A DNA stretch of 64,000 bases, taken from assembly GCA_021234155.1 (NCBI GenBank), contig JAJEKV010000010.1, positions 19,009,418 through 19,073,417 on the forward strand, written 5' to 3'. Shown one piece after another: positions 36,101 through 46,796 of the stretch (its first letter is position 1; each line of letters opens with the position of its first letter). This DNA is from Isoetes taiwanensis. Lineage: Eukaryota; Streptophyta; Lycopodiopsida; Isoetales; Isoetaceae. Below the pieces are notes generated by a model, which had not been told where the DNA came from, did no database searches, and saw nothing but the letters and a program-made list of their open reading frames with translations. Position numbers and translations under genes: made by a program.

Positions 36101-36662
36101 ATACTGTCATGTAGGTAAAGACGATTTAGTATGGAGTGATTCTGAAGAGGATTCTAATCCTGTTGTGCAGGCCAAAGCCTCATTAGATGCTACAATTTTC
36201 ACTAGCTTTTAAACAATGGACTTTCTTATTCTTAGAATCCATAATCTCACATCCCTTTTACTGCTTCAGGCCAGACGCTATTTATTCTATCATAATGCCA
36301 GGCAGCTTGGGTTCTTCAGAGAGTTTAAAACAAGAACCGACACAAGGAATGAAAATTTAGAAGCAGCGGGATCTGCAGCCAGTTGGGCATCGAATATCAA
36401 ACATTACTTCTGCTCAATACCATTACAATAGGTTATATGATCGCCATGTCATTGGTTTTATTGTTACAAAGATGTGTCTGCAAGCATCTTCTAATTGCCT
36501 AAGTCTGTAAAGGTCTAATTGCCTAAGTCTGTAAAGGAAAACAACGTATGTTCTGTATTGTTTCCTTGTTTGCAGGTGCTGCTATTAAATGACAACATAG
36601 TTCTTCTGTGCACAAATATCCCCTCCTTTAATATTCCTAGGTAATACCATGTTACTGTGTTG
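36101..36662 (+). pseudogene. exon-like blocks of an unknown plus-strand gene
   Basis: Three blocks with plausible splice borders: (1) after tactgtcatgtag, about 36118-36176, reading KDDLVWSDSEEDSNPVVQ; (2) after cttttactgcttcag, 36271-36432, reading ARRYLFYHNARQLGFFREFK and ending SIPLQ-stop; (3) after ccttgtttgcag, 36576-36641, reading VLLLNDNIVLLCTNIPSFNI and followed by gtaata. The order and the acid-rich first block look gene-like, but the stop in block 2 prevents a single frame. No family recognised. Confidence 0.35.
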
Positions 36663-36796
36663 TCTCTGTGGCATCATCTTGTTCCTTCATTACTGCTCTA
36701 ATGGAAAGACAAAGTTAGCCTGTGAGTTATCTTGCAGCATTCCAGTAAATGATTCACTCATCTTTGCTGACCACATGGCTTCCCATCACAATCTTA

Positions 36797-36904
36797 GCAT
36801 TTAATGCTATTGAAATTTCTTCCCTTTTTGTCTTACAGTGGAAATGTAAAGCATTTAATGCTATTGAAATTTCTTCCCTTTTTGTCTTACAGTGGAAATG
36901 TAAG
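36797..36904. repeat. 54 bp direct tandem duplication
   Basis: The unit gcatttaatgctattgaaat..cagtggaaatgtaa occurs twice back to back (36797-36850 and 36851-36904) with almost no difference. It carries a polypyrimidine-cttacag acceptor-like site, so the site itself is duplicated. Confidence 0.9.
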
Positions 36905-37067
36905 ACATTGAGTGAATTACTCTTCCAGTCACAATTCCAGTCGCAATATTTCAATGTGCTAATACTATGTAAGAAACCTTAGGACAAAAACATACATATG
37001 TTTATACATGTATTTGTACAGGACTTTTGTACGTGTCTTTTGGTTCATGTCTTTTCACATGGACAAA

Positions 37068-37220
37068 AGACCACAATTTTGTACATTTTTGTTAACTTAG
37101 AATAAAAGATGTAGTTTACCACAATTTTGTACATTTTTGTTAACTTGAAATAAAAGAATAAAAGATGTAGTTTACCACAATTTTGTACATTTTTGTTAAC
37201 TTGAAATAAAAGATGTAGTT
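37068..37220. repeat. three tandem copies of a 48-57 bp unit
   Basis: accacaattttgtacatttt..gttaactt..ataaaagatgtagttt occurs three times (about 37070, 37118 and 37175); the middle copy has an extra ataaaaga. Confidence 0.88.
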
Positions 37221-37224
37221 TAGG

Positions 37225-37520
37225 TACTCTGTGTTCTCTTCATGGTTGCGTCTCTTGTTCCTTGTTCATTACATATGGTATAAAGCCGTAAAACCCATAA
37301 ATTACATATAGTATTACATATGGTATGTGTTCTCTTCATGTTGCATCTCTTTGTTCTTTGTTCATTACATATAGTATTACATATGGTATCAGAGCCGTAA
37401 AGATCTATGGGGATTTCATCAAGAAGAATTAAAAAAGAAAACTCAAAATCAAGGTGAAGATCTATGGGGATTTCATCAAGAAGAATTAAAAAAGAAAACT
37501 CAAAATCAAGGTGAGATTCT
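37225..37520 (+). mobile_element. LTR/PBS junction fragment of an LTR retrotransposon
   Basis: TGGTATCAGAGC at 37384-37395 is the primer-binding site matching plant initiator tRNA-Met, as used by Copia elements. Upstream gttctcttcatgttgcatct..attacata looks like an LTR end and is partly duplicated at 37230-37290. Downstream a 58-base leader unit (agatctatggggatttcatc..) is repeated in tandem (37401 and 37459). No gag-pol follows on this strand, so it is a remnant. Confidence 0.5.
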
Positions 37521-38103
37521 TGCTTCCATTTGCTTTCTTCTAAGAATTAATTTTGTGAATGCAAGAAACTTTAAGGAATTGTTCTGGCCAAGGAGGTGAA
37601 CTCTCTGTGATCCTGCACATGAAGGTTTGTGGCCATATCCACAAAACCGTCTACCTTTAAGAAAAATTATAAGTATCAGAAAGAGTCATAAGAAAATAAA
37701 AATAAGAATTCGGAAATTTATGAAGAACAAGAATACAAAAATCCGACAGAGCCATAATAATAAATCTGTATTTGTGACAAGATTCAAGCCCTAGAACTGG
37801 ATAGCATGTTTAAGAAATATATGAGCAGACGCATCTATTGCCCAAACTTGATGCAAATCAAAACTGGAGCAGAGCACCCTAAATCAAAACTGGAGGAGAA
37901 AAGTCACGTTCTTGGAAACACAAAACTGATACTTGGGACAGCGGCAAAAGCCGCTGGAAGATAGCAAATCGATTTTAGAAGCAGCATGTGGCAACGAAAA
38001 CTGATGATGTACTGATCTGGCTTGATCCAAGAAATAGAAAGGACAAGATAAAAGAATGTCGGCAGAGAATAGGGAAACTCCAACTGATGAAAGCCAAGAA
38101 GAC
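37521..38103. other. non-genic stretch
   Basis: No supported gene. It lies downstream of the split minus-strand ORF that ends at 38104 and may include its 3' untranslated region. Confidence 0.4.
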
Positions 38104-38374
38104 CTAAAAAGAAAAGATTTGTTGGCTCCAAGCTTTCTGCCTCTGCTTAGCAAGAAGTCGTAAGTCAGGATCTAGCTTAAAGTAACCCGCATGCCTCTGC
38201 TTTGCACGAAGACCCAGGTCTGGATCTGGCTCCATGAATCCCTTCTTTTCCCCAAGCTTCAAATCTGGGTCAGGTTCCAGAAACGAAACTCGGTGGTCCA
38301 TGCCGCCCACTAAAAACAGGGACTTAAGACAGACGCGCCTTGAAGCTTTAAAGGAGACACGAATCGCCGGAATC
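38104..38374 (-). pseudogene. 3' part of a 99-codon ORF split by a Copia element
   Basis: Joined across the Copia insertion with its 5' part (46768-46796) and one copy of the target duplication removed, this gives exactly 300 bases: ATG, 98 more codons and TAG. The product has three repeats of a short acidic/hydrophobic phrase: LEPDPDLKLGEKKGF, MEPDPDLGLRAKQRHAGYF and KLDPDLRLLAKQRQKAW. I do not recognise the family. The clean frame across the join and the internal repeats suggest a real gene, or the terminal exon of one, broken recently. No splice signals or expression evidence are visible. Confidence 0.5.
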
Positions 38375-38379
38375 CTCCA

Positions 38380-38577
38380 TGTTAAACTTACAAGTTTTAC
38401 TAAGAAAACAGAAAAAGAGAAGATTGCACCACAATACAAGACACTTCTATTGAATGAATCGTGTTACAATATATAGACCATAAAAGATATTTTTATGGTA
38501 AAAGGTGAAAGCTATAAGGAGCTCTCGTTGCCTTTTTATAAAGGCACGCTGCCTAAGAATAGGCAGCTTCGCTAACA
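38380..38577 (-). repeat. 3' LTR of the 38.4-46.8 kb Copia element
   Basis: 198 bases, ends TG..CA. Next to it inside the element is a purine-rich gcaggtggg on the minus strand, a weak polypurine tract. An internal hairpin (gcctttttataaaggc) sits near 38530. Confidence 0.93.
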
Positions 38578-40040
38578 CCCCACCTGCGACTTTAGTCTTT
38601 CACCAAATAAAATATAGAGAAATAATATTGTGTCTAAGAAAGAAGACCTGCAAATTTGGTCTCGCACTCGGATGAAAAAAACCTTTGGTGGTCACAAAGG
38701 AAACAAGGTGCTGCGCACGAAGGGTTGCCCTCCGTTGGCCCGAGAGGGTGTTTTCATGGTTTCTGTTTTGTCATTTCGTGTTAGGTCTGTTTTGTTTTGT
38801 GTCGAGGCTTGTGGATGGTATGAACATAGGTTGCTGTTTTGTAGCCCCGGAATTTTCGAGTTTTGTTTAAAAAGCTATGGAGGTCAATTCATAGAGACTG
38901 AGGAAGGAAAGAGGAATTACCGGTAATCGAAGATCTTTATTCAACAAATAGATAGATAGATTTGATCTATATAAGGAATCACAATTGTATTTAATTTTGT
39001 AGCAGCCTCTTGACAAATTTTTCCATGTCCCCTTGAGTGGTCAATCATAATAATTGTCTCCTTCAAACTTTATAAAAATTATAGTGCTTCTTTGTAGTTC
39101 ATCTTTCTTATGAACAATTATGGTGCAATCACACGTATATATAGGGGAATCAGAGCATTCCAAGAAGCAAAGAGAAGTGGTCTATCTAAATCATGATATG
39201 AATTCAAAACCTCCATGCTTAAAGAAACAACTTGAAACATCCTTTGCTCCCTTCTGCAACAAGTAAACATAGGCTGTGCGCCCACAACAAGCTCCTGATC
39301 CAATCAACTATACTGGCATCATGTTATATTGCATGTAATCTTGTACAAAATCCACCATATTGCACCACATGGTTTTTCAAATTGGTTTCTTATGCAAAAT
39401 TCATTTCTAAAATGAATTCGAGGAACTAAACACACATGACACATTAACTAGAATTTAATAACCAGACGAAGCCATGGCAAATTTCTTGAATTAACATGAC
39501 AATTGAGCGCCTATGACACATCAAATGAAAAAGCTAATATGGACTACAATAAGAGTTACCTGGGCATCAATATCAATTTCAATCTCATGTTGTTGCATTA
39601 AGCGCATTATCCTTTCTTGCAATAAGGGCGTGGTTAAGGTTAGCTGTAGACAAACATCCTACGTTCTAATAAAATAACATGGAAGATTCCTTACAGAGCT
39701 ATCAAAAATTGCCCGAGATATTTTATAGTGATAATAGGTAATTCACTTGTTTGCATACGGCATTCGAGAGGCTTTCCAATGCTTCTTCTCCAAAGTGACT
39801 CTCATTTTCGCGACTATTTGCCATCAATTTTCATTGTTAATTCCAAATTGGTATAACAATCGTTGTTCCAGCAAGCACCAGACAAGGTCATCCAAGATAT
39901 AGAAATTGCATCAGAAAACATATTTTTGATCAGATCCTCAGCTTTTTCAATCTATCTAGATCGATCAAGGAGGTCTCGCCATGCAAATGTAATGATCGAT
40001 ACTAGCTAGATTTTGCAATGCATGCTTGTGCAAAGGAAGA
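38578..40040. other. Copia interior without recognised coding sequence
   Basis: Short frames only, e.g. 38630-38926 on the plus strand, no domain. Minus-strand 39560-39640 reads LTLTTPLLQERIMRLMQQHE, which looks coding and is followed by a donor-like gtaact, but has no family. Confidence 0.4.
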
Positions 40041-40550
40041 AATGACAACATCGTCAAAGTGGCCAATATGACTACACACGTAAACAACAAAGAGTCGCTT
40101 TATTTGGCATCATACTCGGTATTTGCATGTCTTGAAAGATTTGAAGGGCCTTTTTCCATCCCCATTTTGATCATAGGTTGTAGTAATAGTATTCCAAAAG
40201 CCCGGATCATGTTGATGCATTTCATCAAACACAATTTGGGCTTCGGCTTAGATATCCTACAACCGCAATAAATCTTGATAAGTGTATTTTCAATGTTAAC
40301 ATCTCCAACAAATCTTTTTTGCGGATGGCATACTCATGCAACCTTCTAGCTTTATCTAATACCCAATGCTCGCATACAGGCATCTAGCATTGTTATGCAG
40401 TTACCTTCGAAAGAAGTATACCTTCTAGCTCCATTTCCTTGGAAAGCTCAAGTGCTTGGGTGCCATATTTTCCTTGAGTTTACGCAGCAAGCATGGCATT
40501 CCAGGAGACCACATCTTTAAGAGGCATTTCATTGAACAATGCATTTCATT
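40041..40550 (-). pseudogene. pentatricopeptide-repeat (PPR) gene remnant inside the Copia element
   Basis: On the minus strand two PPR signatures stand out: ALFNEMPLKDVVSWNAMLAA (40477-40545), and IVFDEMHQHDPGFWNTITTT then YDQNGDGK (about 40150-40230), separated by material such as ENTLIKIYCGC. These are the P/L/S-type repeats of plant organelle RNA-editing or processing factors. Stops (after MLAA, in the next repeat) and frameshifts break the frame, so it cannot be functional. Position between Copia RNase H and the 3' LTR suggests that host sequence was captured by, or inserted into, the element. Confidence 0.72.
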
Positions 40551-43500
40551 GCTATAGTTATCGAATGGCTACTAAAAAGAACCAATCACCGAAATTATTG
40601 AATCGTGGATAGTAAACAAGAGGCAATAGGTAACTAGGTGTGGTTGAATTTTTCCATATTTGTTGCAATGTTTTTTTGTCTTTAGGAAGAATTTATACTT
40701 TCTTGCATTCTCTTTGGATGATGCAACTACCCAAAGGTCATGGTACTTTCAGAATTCAAGATCCTATCCGTTTGAAGGTTTTTCGTATTTTAAAAACTTA
40801 AAGTCAAGTGTCATGGTACTTACAAATGCATGTGTCATGGTAGTTTCAGGGTTCAAATCCCTATCTGTTTGAAGGTTTTGGTATTTTCAAAATTTAAATC
40901 CATGTGTATGTTTAAATGTTTCTTCTCATTTTTTTTTGGTGTTTGCTCCTTTCCTATCATGTTTTCCATATACAACAATGTTGTAATTATTATAATAAAT
41001 AGTTACAGCACATCTCATCTCATGTACAAGACATGTATGAAGGCATGGCCATTAAGTATATCTACTTGAAATCTTAAGGTATATAACTATTCATTTGTAC
41101 CCCACAAATAAGGATCACTATATGGCCTGAATCATGGCATAAGTCACAAATAACAGGTTGAGTTGACGAACATATTTGTTTCTCTATATCTTTATCTCCT
41201 TGTCAATGATTCTGACTTAATATGACTCTAGAGACAATGCATCCTCTTTGCTAACTAGCAAAAATATGCATCATTCCAATTTTAAACCACGAAATTGTGC
41301 CCAATAATTTTAGCATGGAAAATAGATTCTTGGCTTCAAAAATACATGTTGTGCATATCGACAACCTTTTTGGAGCTACATCCGAAAAAATGAAATACAA
41401 ATTTGTGCTTTGTGGGGCCATCACCGTGTATCTAGCATTACCGACTTGACCTTTACCAGCGAAAGCAACCGCACATATTCATCCTTTGTCACCTGTATCA
41501 TTGCAAAGGAAACATAACCAATTACCTCATCCATATATTTCACATGCTCCATTAAATTATTCGGATGCAAAAAGATGGGATGGCAACAACAAGAAAAGAA
41601 AGTAAGGAAAGAATTAAAGCGATGAATAGGGAAGGGGAAGAGATGAGTTGAACTGCATTACCGATTTGTACATTGCTTCGTTCTTTGGGTTTTAGTGTAG
41701 AGAGCTTAGCATAAGGAATTTTGTATATTAGAGTAGAAGAATTATCCTGTTTCTTTTGTCATTTGCTTGAATCGAGGCCCCGATGATTCGGCTTCTGGCT
41801 TCATGCATGTGGTCTGCTTATTTGGCCGGAGCGAGAGAGGTCTTTTGGTTTGGGTTTTGGCATGTGTATGGTATCTTGACACGTGCATTAGATTATTGGC
41901 AGAAATTTCACATCCAACGGTGAGAGGACTTCTTGAATTTTTTGAAAGCAATCGAGTTAGCAAAGCGATTCAGGTCTAAAAAGGTTATAGGCTGAATTGT
42001 AATGAAGTTTTAATTGCATAACCAGATAAAATTTCAACCTGAATTGAGATAACAAATTCTCCAATCTTCCGTTGTTTTGGAGTACATAATGAAATGGTAG
42101 GAACGGTACTTCCACAAGAATCTTGGGTGGTCACGGACCATACTATGCATCTCACAAATCTTGACCACTAGAGCCCATCCCTTCCTCTAGATGCGAGATG
42201 ATATGGCATACAATTTCAGCGGTTTCCTTTGACTTTGCTTGACAACACCTCGGTACACCGTACAAGCTGGGGGAGCCGGGAACAACAATTGCTCCTAAAT
42301 TAATTATATGATGTCCAACAATGCTCATTCATTTGTATCTCCGGTCATCCTTGAGCAAACCACCTCCCCTCGATATTTTAAAACATCTCAGGAAATCGTG
42401 TAGGTGCATTTAACACAAAAAGGGTCATCCAACGAGTTACGATGCTGCGGAGGTTGCCTCTCCGGATCCTTTCGCAAGCAGCGAATGATAAATTTTTTTG
42501 CTTGAGCTCAAGGTATCGGTATGGGTGGAAGCTCCCCACTCTGTACTTTCACTAACAACCCCATCGTGAATTATAGCATGTCAAAACCATATACTGTTGC
42601 TTTATTCTCAAAATGGTAACCTACTCACAATGTTGGTGTCGGTCAAGGTGGTTTTCCACTTGCCATTTCAAGTCTTGTACAACCTAAACTACCGAAGTCC
42701 CTCTTTGGGAGGCCATACTTCCTCTTATCGGATGTCTCTATAACCTGCGGACTCAAGTTAAGAGTTGTGCCTCACCACGAATGATATTTTTATAGAATCT
42801 TTGAGCGACTTTTAGATAATATGATATAGTTCCATCAAAATGCAATACACATAATGTACACATTAACAAAATCACTTTCATTGATGTAGTATCTGGGTGG
42901 CAGAAGACACTCATATGGCTGTGAGATGGATGGAGGATCCCAAGTCAAAAGAACTTAGAGTTGAGGAAAAGGATAGATGAATTTGCTAACACAAAGAAGA
43001 AAGACCCATCGGGAATGCACATCACCTAGTTGTAGATGCAGGCGCTAAATGCAAATGCATAACACATGCATGATGTACCAGACCATAAAATATAAAGAAC
43101 TCGGAATGCAAAAAGCAAGTTTTTCTTCTTTGTATTAGCAAAGGGATGAAGCGGGGAATTATAAGAGATAACATGAGAGCAAGGAAGCTTGAGCTGAAGC
43201 ATCCAATGTTGGAAAAACTTAGGATTTACAATGAAGTGATAATGCCCAACAAATAATGGAAACAATCCTCAAAGGTGGCCTTCCCTATGGAAAAGTAACA
43301 TTAAGAAAATCTAGAATATGAACAAGGGTATGTTCTCATGAGCTCAACCCGTGTAGCTTTCTTTAGCAATGACATTGAAAAAGAGAAGATCAAATTACGC
43401 CATAATATGCGGTGAGCATCAATACAAGACAAAGGCAGATCACTAACCCTTAATCCAGAGCACCAAATTTGAGTGTCATGAGCTTGAATCTACGGCTCCA

Positions 43501-44075
43501 CGGATCGTCCACGAGAATCCCTCCGGGAATCAGCCTAATGAATCTAATTGACTTGTTCAATAGCAATTCCAAGAGGTGCAACACGCCGCCGCTTTCACGC
43601 TTGCTTACAAAGAACACGAGGGTCCCTTTGGAGCATTGGGCCACATTGTTCTTCACCTGGGACCGTATCCAACTTCTTAGCACCCTTTTTTTCTTTAGGA
43701 AAACGAAGCTTCTTTTCCCTAAAATACAATCACCGTGTCACAAGGCTTCATGGTGCTAGAAGAAATCACATAGAATTTAACCCTACCAGAATAAGAAAAA
43801 CTTAAACAATTTAGAGCGGATACAATCCTTCCGCCTGGCCACCGTAATGCATGGCACTACTCTTCTGCTCGGCCATGGCATTTTAGGGCCCAGTATCAGA
43901 GTGCAGGTTTGGTCTGCGCTGCCAGTTACCGGTTAGAACATCCGCCATCTAGAACGCATGAGACCGCCAGTTTACAGCCTACAATGGGTTTTTAGCAGTC
44001 ACCGGCATATCCTAGGTATATTCTAACATATACCTAGAATATACCATAAACCCACATAAACAAGGGTTTGCCCCC
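40551..44075. other. Copia interior, non-pol sequence
   Basis: Mostly AT-rich. A minus-strand frame 43450-43683 (GTLVFFVSKRESGGVLHLLE, RFIRLIPGGILVDDPWSRRF) is protein-like but unrecognised. At 44005-44045 ggtatattctaacatatacc forms a small palindrome near where pol similarity ends, and may mark a junction between Copia and inserted DNA. Confidence 0.4.
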
Positions 44076-44475
44076 CTAGGGGCAACCCAAAAACCCGAGT
44101 GCTACAAATATTAGTTGGACAATATTCCAACTTAAGTACGCGCTTTGCAACTTCAAGCTTAACATAATGATAATGTCGATGTGCTTGGATTTGAAATGCA
44201 GAAAAGCTATAACACTTTGATTATCACACATAAGTATACTCGGTCCATCCTGAACCTGTCTTAAGCATTCTAACAAGCGTCGCAACCAAACAAGTTCGCG
44301 GCTCGCCAAAGATGCAGCAACATATTCTGCTTCAGCAGTAGAAAGTGAAACACATCATTGTTTCTTACTCATCCAAGACACTAGAGATTTTTCTGAAAGC
44401 ATTTAAACCTTCTTCATCTCGTTTAACCTGTATACCTAAACATGAGTATATTTCCCCCATGCCAACCATCTCAAA
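44076..44475 (-). pseudogene. Copia RT end and RNase H remnant
   Basis: The reading includes MGEIYSCLGIQVKRDEEG (end of the Copia RT, family 'xLGxxxYFLGIxV'), then STAEAEYVAASLASRELVWL (RNase H active-site region with AEAEY), RRLLECL and CDNQSVIAFLH followed by KSKHIDI. A short deletion removes the usual NPVFHxRT before KHIDI. Stops flank every block. Confidence 0.78.
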
Positions 44476-44741
44476 TGCAGAAGATAGTCTCCTCTTGATA
44501 GCCAATATATTCACATAGAAACCTGCAAAACTTAGCTCTAAAAGTTTGTCTTAAACTTATAAGATGCACTCGCAAGTATCCTTTTCCAACAAACGCCTCA
44601 ATATCTTCCACTTTTGGATGTAAAGACCCAGTATCCACATTAGGAATTAGGCTATCAAGTATCTCAGAATCGCAAATTTTGAACATTCAGTTTGACTCCT
44701 GTCCATAAAGGAGTTACGCCTTTCAAAGAAGAAGTTATTGT

Positions 44742-44984
44742 TCAATTTTGCACATAAATAACAGTAGCCACAGCTTCTGCCCAAAATGACTTATCCAAGC
44801 CAGCACGAATAAGCATACATCGAACAACATTGATTATTGCACATTCTTGATACTCAACAATGCCATTTTGCTGAGGAGAATCAGTGATAATAGACTCACA
44901 AGCTATACCATGCACAAGGTAGTAGGCCACATGTACCAACATGCACAAGCTCAAACTGAGCAAGCAAATCAAACTGAGCGACAA
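44742..44984 (-). pseudogene. Copia integrase core remnant
   Basis: ITDSPQQNGIVEYQECAIIN contains the Glu of the DDE triad (family SPxQNGVAExxNR). RCMLIRAGLDKSFWAEAVAT follows, as in Copia integrases. The N-terminal HHCC part and the two Asp residues are not found in frame upstream. Confidence 0.78.
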
Positions 44985-46558
44985 ATGCTAGCAATACTCT
45001 CAAGCTTCCATACGCCAATTTCTGGCTTGTAATGAGGACATAGCCTCTTTCACCATAACCAGATCTGCACTAGTAGCTAAAGCTTCATGATATTTCAAGA
45101 TCTGTCTGGTGGGCTTCTATTGCCTTCATATCAGAGTCACATCTATTAGACCATCTACTGGGCTTCCATTGCCTTCATATCAGAGTCACATCTGTTAGAC
45201 CATCAAGATCCTCATCAGTGCCATCATACAAATCAAACTCCTGTACAAAATCATCTTCCAACTTCAGGATTTACATGCTCATTCCCAACATGATGTAAAG
45301 ATGAACAACTTGAAGATGAGGAGGCCTATTATCCACATTAGGATTTAGCGACTTTTGTTCCATATTAAGCTTCCTAAGCTAAATTGCACATTTGCCTTTC
45401 GCATTGAAAGGACGGCGATGTTGCTTCCCAACAGCACATGCCTCACACGTTGCTTGAAGGCGATGTTGCTTCCCAACAGCACATGCCTCACACGTTGCTT
45501 TGCAATAGCACACACTGCACATGTTGCTTTCCAATAGCACATGCCTCATATACATCCATTGACGCAGTACTTCTCAATGATAGACCGTCAACAGTTCTAT
45601 CAGAGGTCATAAACATCTACATCCATTGATGCAGTACTTCTCAATGATAGACCGTCAACAGTTCTATCAGATATCTGTTATAATCGTCCAGATATAGCTC
45701 AAATGTTGTTTCCAATATTAATACTTCATGTAACACTCAATTAAATCATCAAGCGTATGCAACATTGCAATGTGCATCATATAATACCATTTCAATCATC
45801 ATGAAATACCTTCAAGCACGTGCAATGCTAAATATGGTTTAATACGCATGTTATGCAAGTTTTTATCAATCAAAAGCATGATTCCAATGCATCTATGAAA
45901 ACCTATAAGGATACTAGGTATATAGGTAGAATCGGTATAACATCATCAAGACTTAAAGGAAAAGCTAGACAAAAATTGAGTTTTAACCCAAACTCGAACA
46001 TGGGTCTCTGGGGCAACAGGCTATCACCTTAACCAACTAATCCATCAATGGGTTTAAAACAAATTATGAAATATAAATAATGAACGATACAAATGGTTTC
46101 AGAGGGTTAAACAGAAGCTTTTTTCTGCGCAGAGCAGGGCGGACCTAGCAGATATGGCCGGAACTCAACATAGAAGGAGCAGAACAGGCCGGAATTGGTA
46201 AAACACAAGCTTTTCCATGGTCTTGAGTCATATCCAAGCTCTGGGTAGATCCTGCACAAAAGATTAGGGTCTGATGACTCATCGGTTTTGGCTGCGATTT
46301 GGAAACACAGGGAAATACCATCAGGCTGTGATTAAACACGATTCTTGAGTAGCTAGCAGATAACTAGATGGAAAACCAACAACAAAAACGGCATTCTTTC
46401 ACGACTAAGACTAATTAGCAAGTAACAATGACAGCCAGGCCATCATGGATTCCTTTGGATTTGGCACAACAGCGAACTAACTGATAAACGTTGATGTCTT
46501 TCTACTGCGACAGATTCGCAAAATCTAAAACTTACGGAGCAGGCTACTTTGATCTATA
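44985..46558 (-). other. Copia 5' interior with local duplications; gag not recognised
   Basis: Duplicated words: attgccttcatatcagagtc (45119, 45171); acatgcctcacacgttgctt and gatgttgcttcccaacagca (45415-45545); and a roughly 62-base unit gcagtacttctcaatgatag..gttctatcag (about 45564 and 45629). Where gag should be, I see no gag motif. Confidence 0.5.
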
Positions 46559-46570
46559 GCTCTGATACCA
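46559..46570 (-). other. primer-binding site (initiator tRNA-Met)
   Basis: TGGTATCAGAGC on the minus strand, directly touching the LTR end. It primes minus-strand DNA synthesis in Copia elements and fixes the element's orientation. Confidence 0.92.
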
Positions 46571-46767
46571 TGTTAAACTTACAAGTTTTACTAAGAAAAC
46601 AGAAAAGAGAAGATTGCACCACAATACAAGACACTTCTATTGAATGAATCGTGTTACAATATATAGACCATAAAAGATATTTTTATGGTAAAAGGTGAAA
46701 GCTATAAGGAGCTCTCGTTGCCTTTTTATAAAGGCACGCTGCCTAAGAATAGGCAGCTTCGCTAACA
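46571..46767 (-). repeat. 5' LTR of the 38.4-46.8 kb Copia element
   Basis: 197 bases, identical to 38380-38577 apart from one deleted A. It contains the element's promoter by family knowledge. Confidence 0.93.
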
Positions 46768-46796
46768 CTCCATAGCTCGGACTTGGGGCTTTCCAT
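46768..46796 (-). pseudogene. 5' part of the split 99-codon ORF
   Basis: The minus-strand ATG at 46796 opens MESPKSELW; the frame then runs into the Copia LTR. It continues in frame at 38374 (see that entry). The flanking CTCCA copies prove that the split is due to insertion. Confidence 0.5.

Larger units (their letters stand above)
38380..46767 (-). mobile_element. Copia LTR retrotransposon with near-identical LTRs and degraded interior, TSD CTCCA
   Basis: The two LTRs (38380-38577 and 46571-46767) are TG..CA bounded and differ only by one A in a five-A run. The element is flanked by CTCCA (38375-38379 and 46768-46772). The primer-binding site lies directly inside the 46.6 kb LTR, so the element reads on the minus strand. 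Between the LTRs are remnants of integrase, RT and RNase H in correct order (44984 down to 44076). Then comes 5.4 kb without pol sequence that holds a PPR-gene remnant. Young LTRs with an old, broken interior mean it was mobilised by another element's proteins. Confidence 0.9.
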
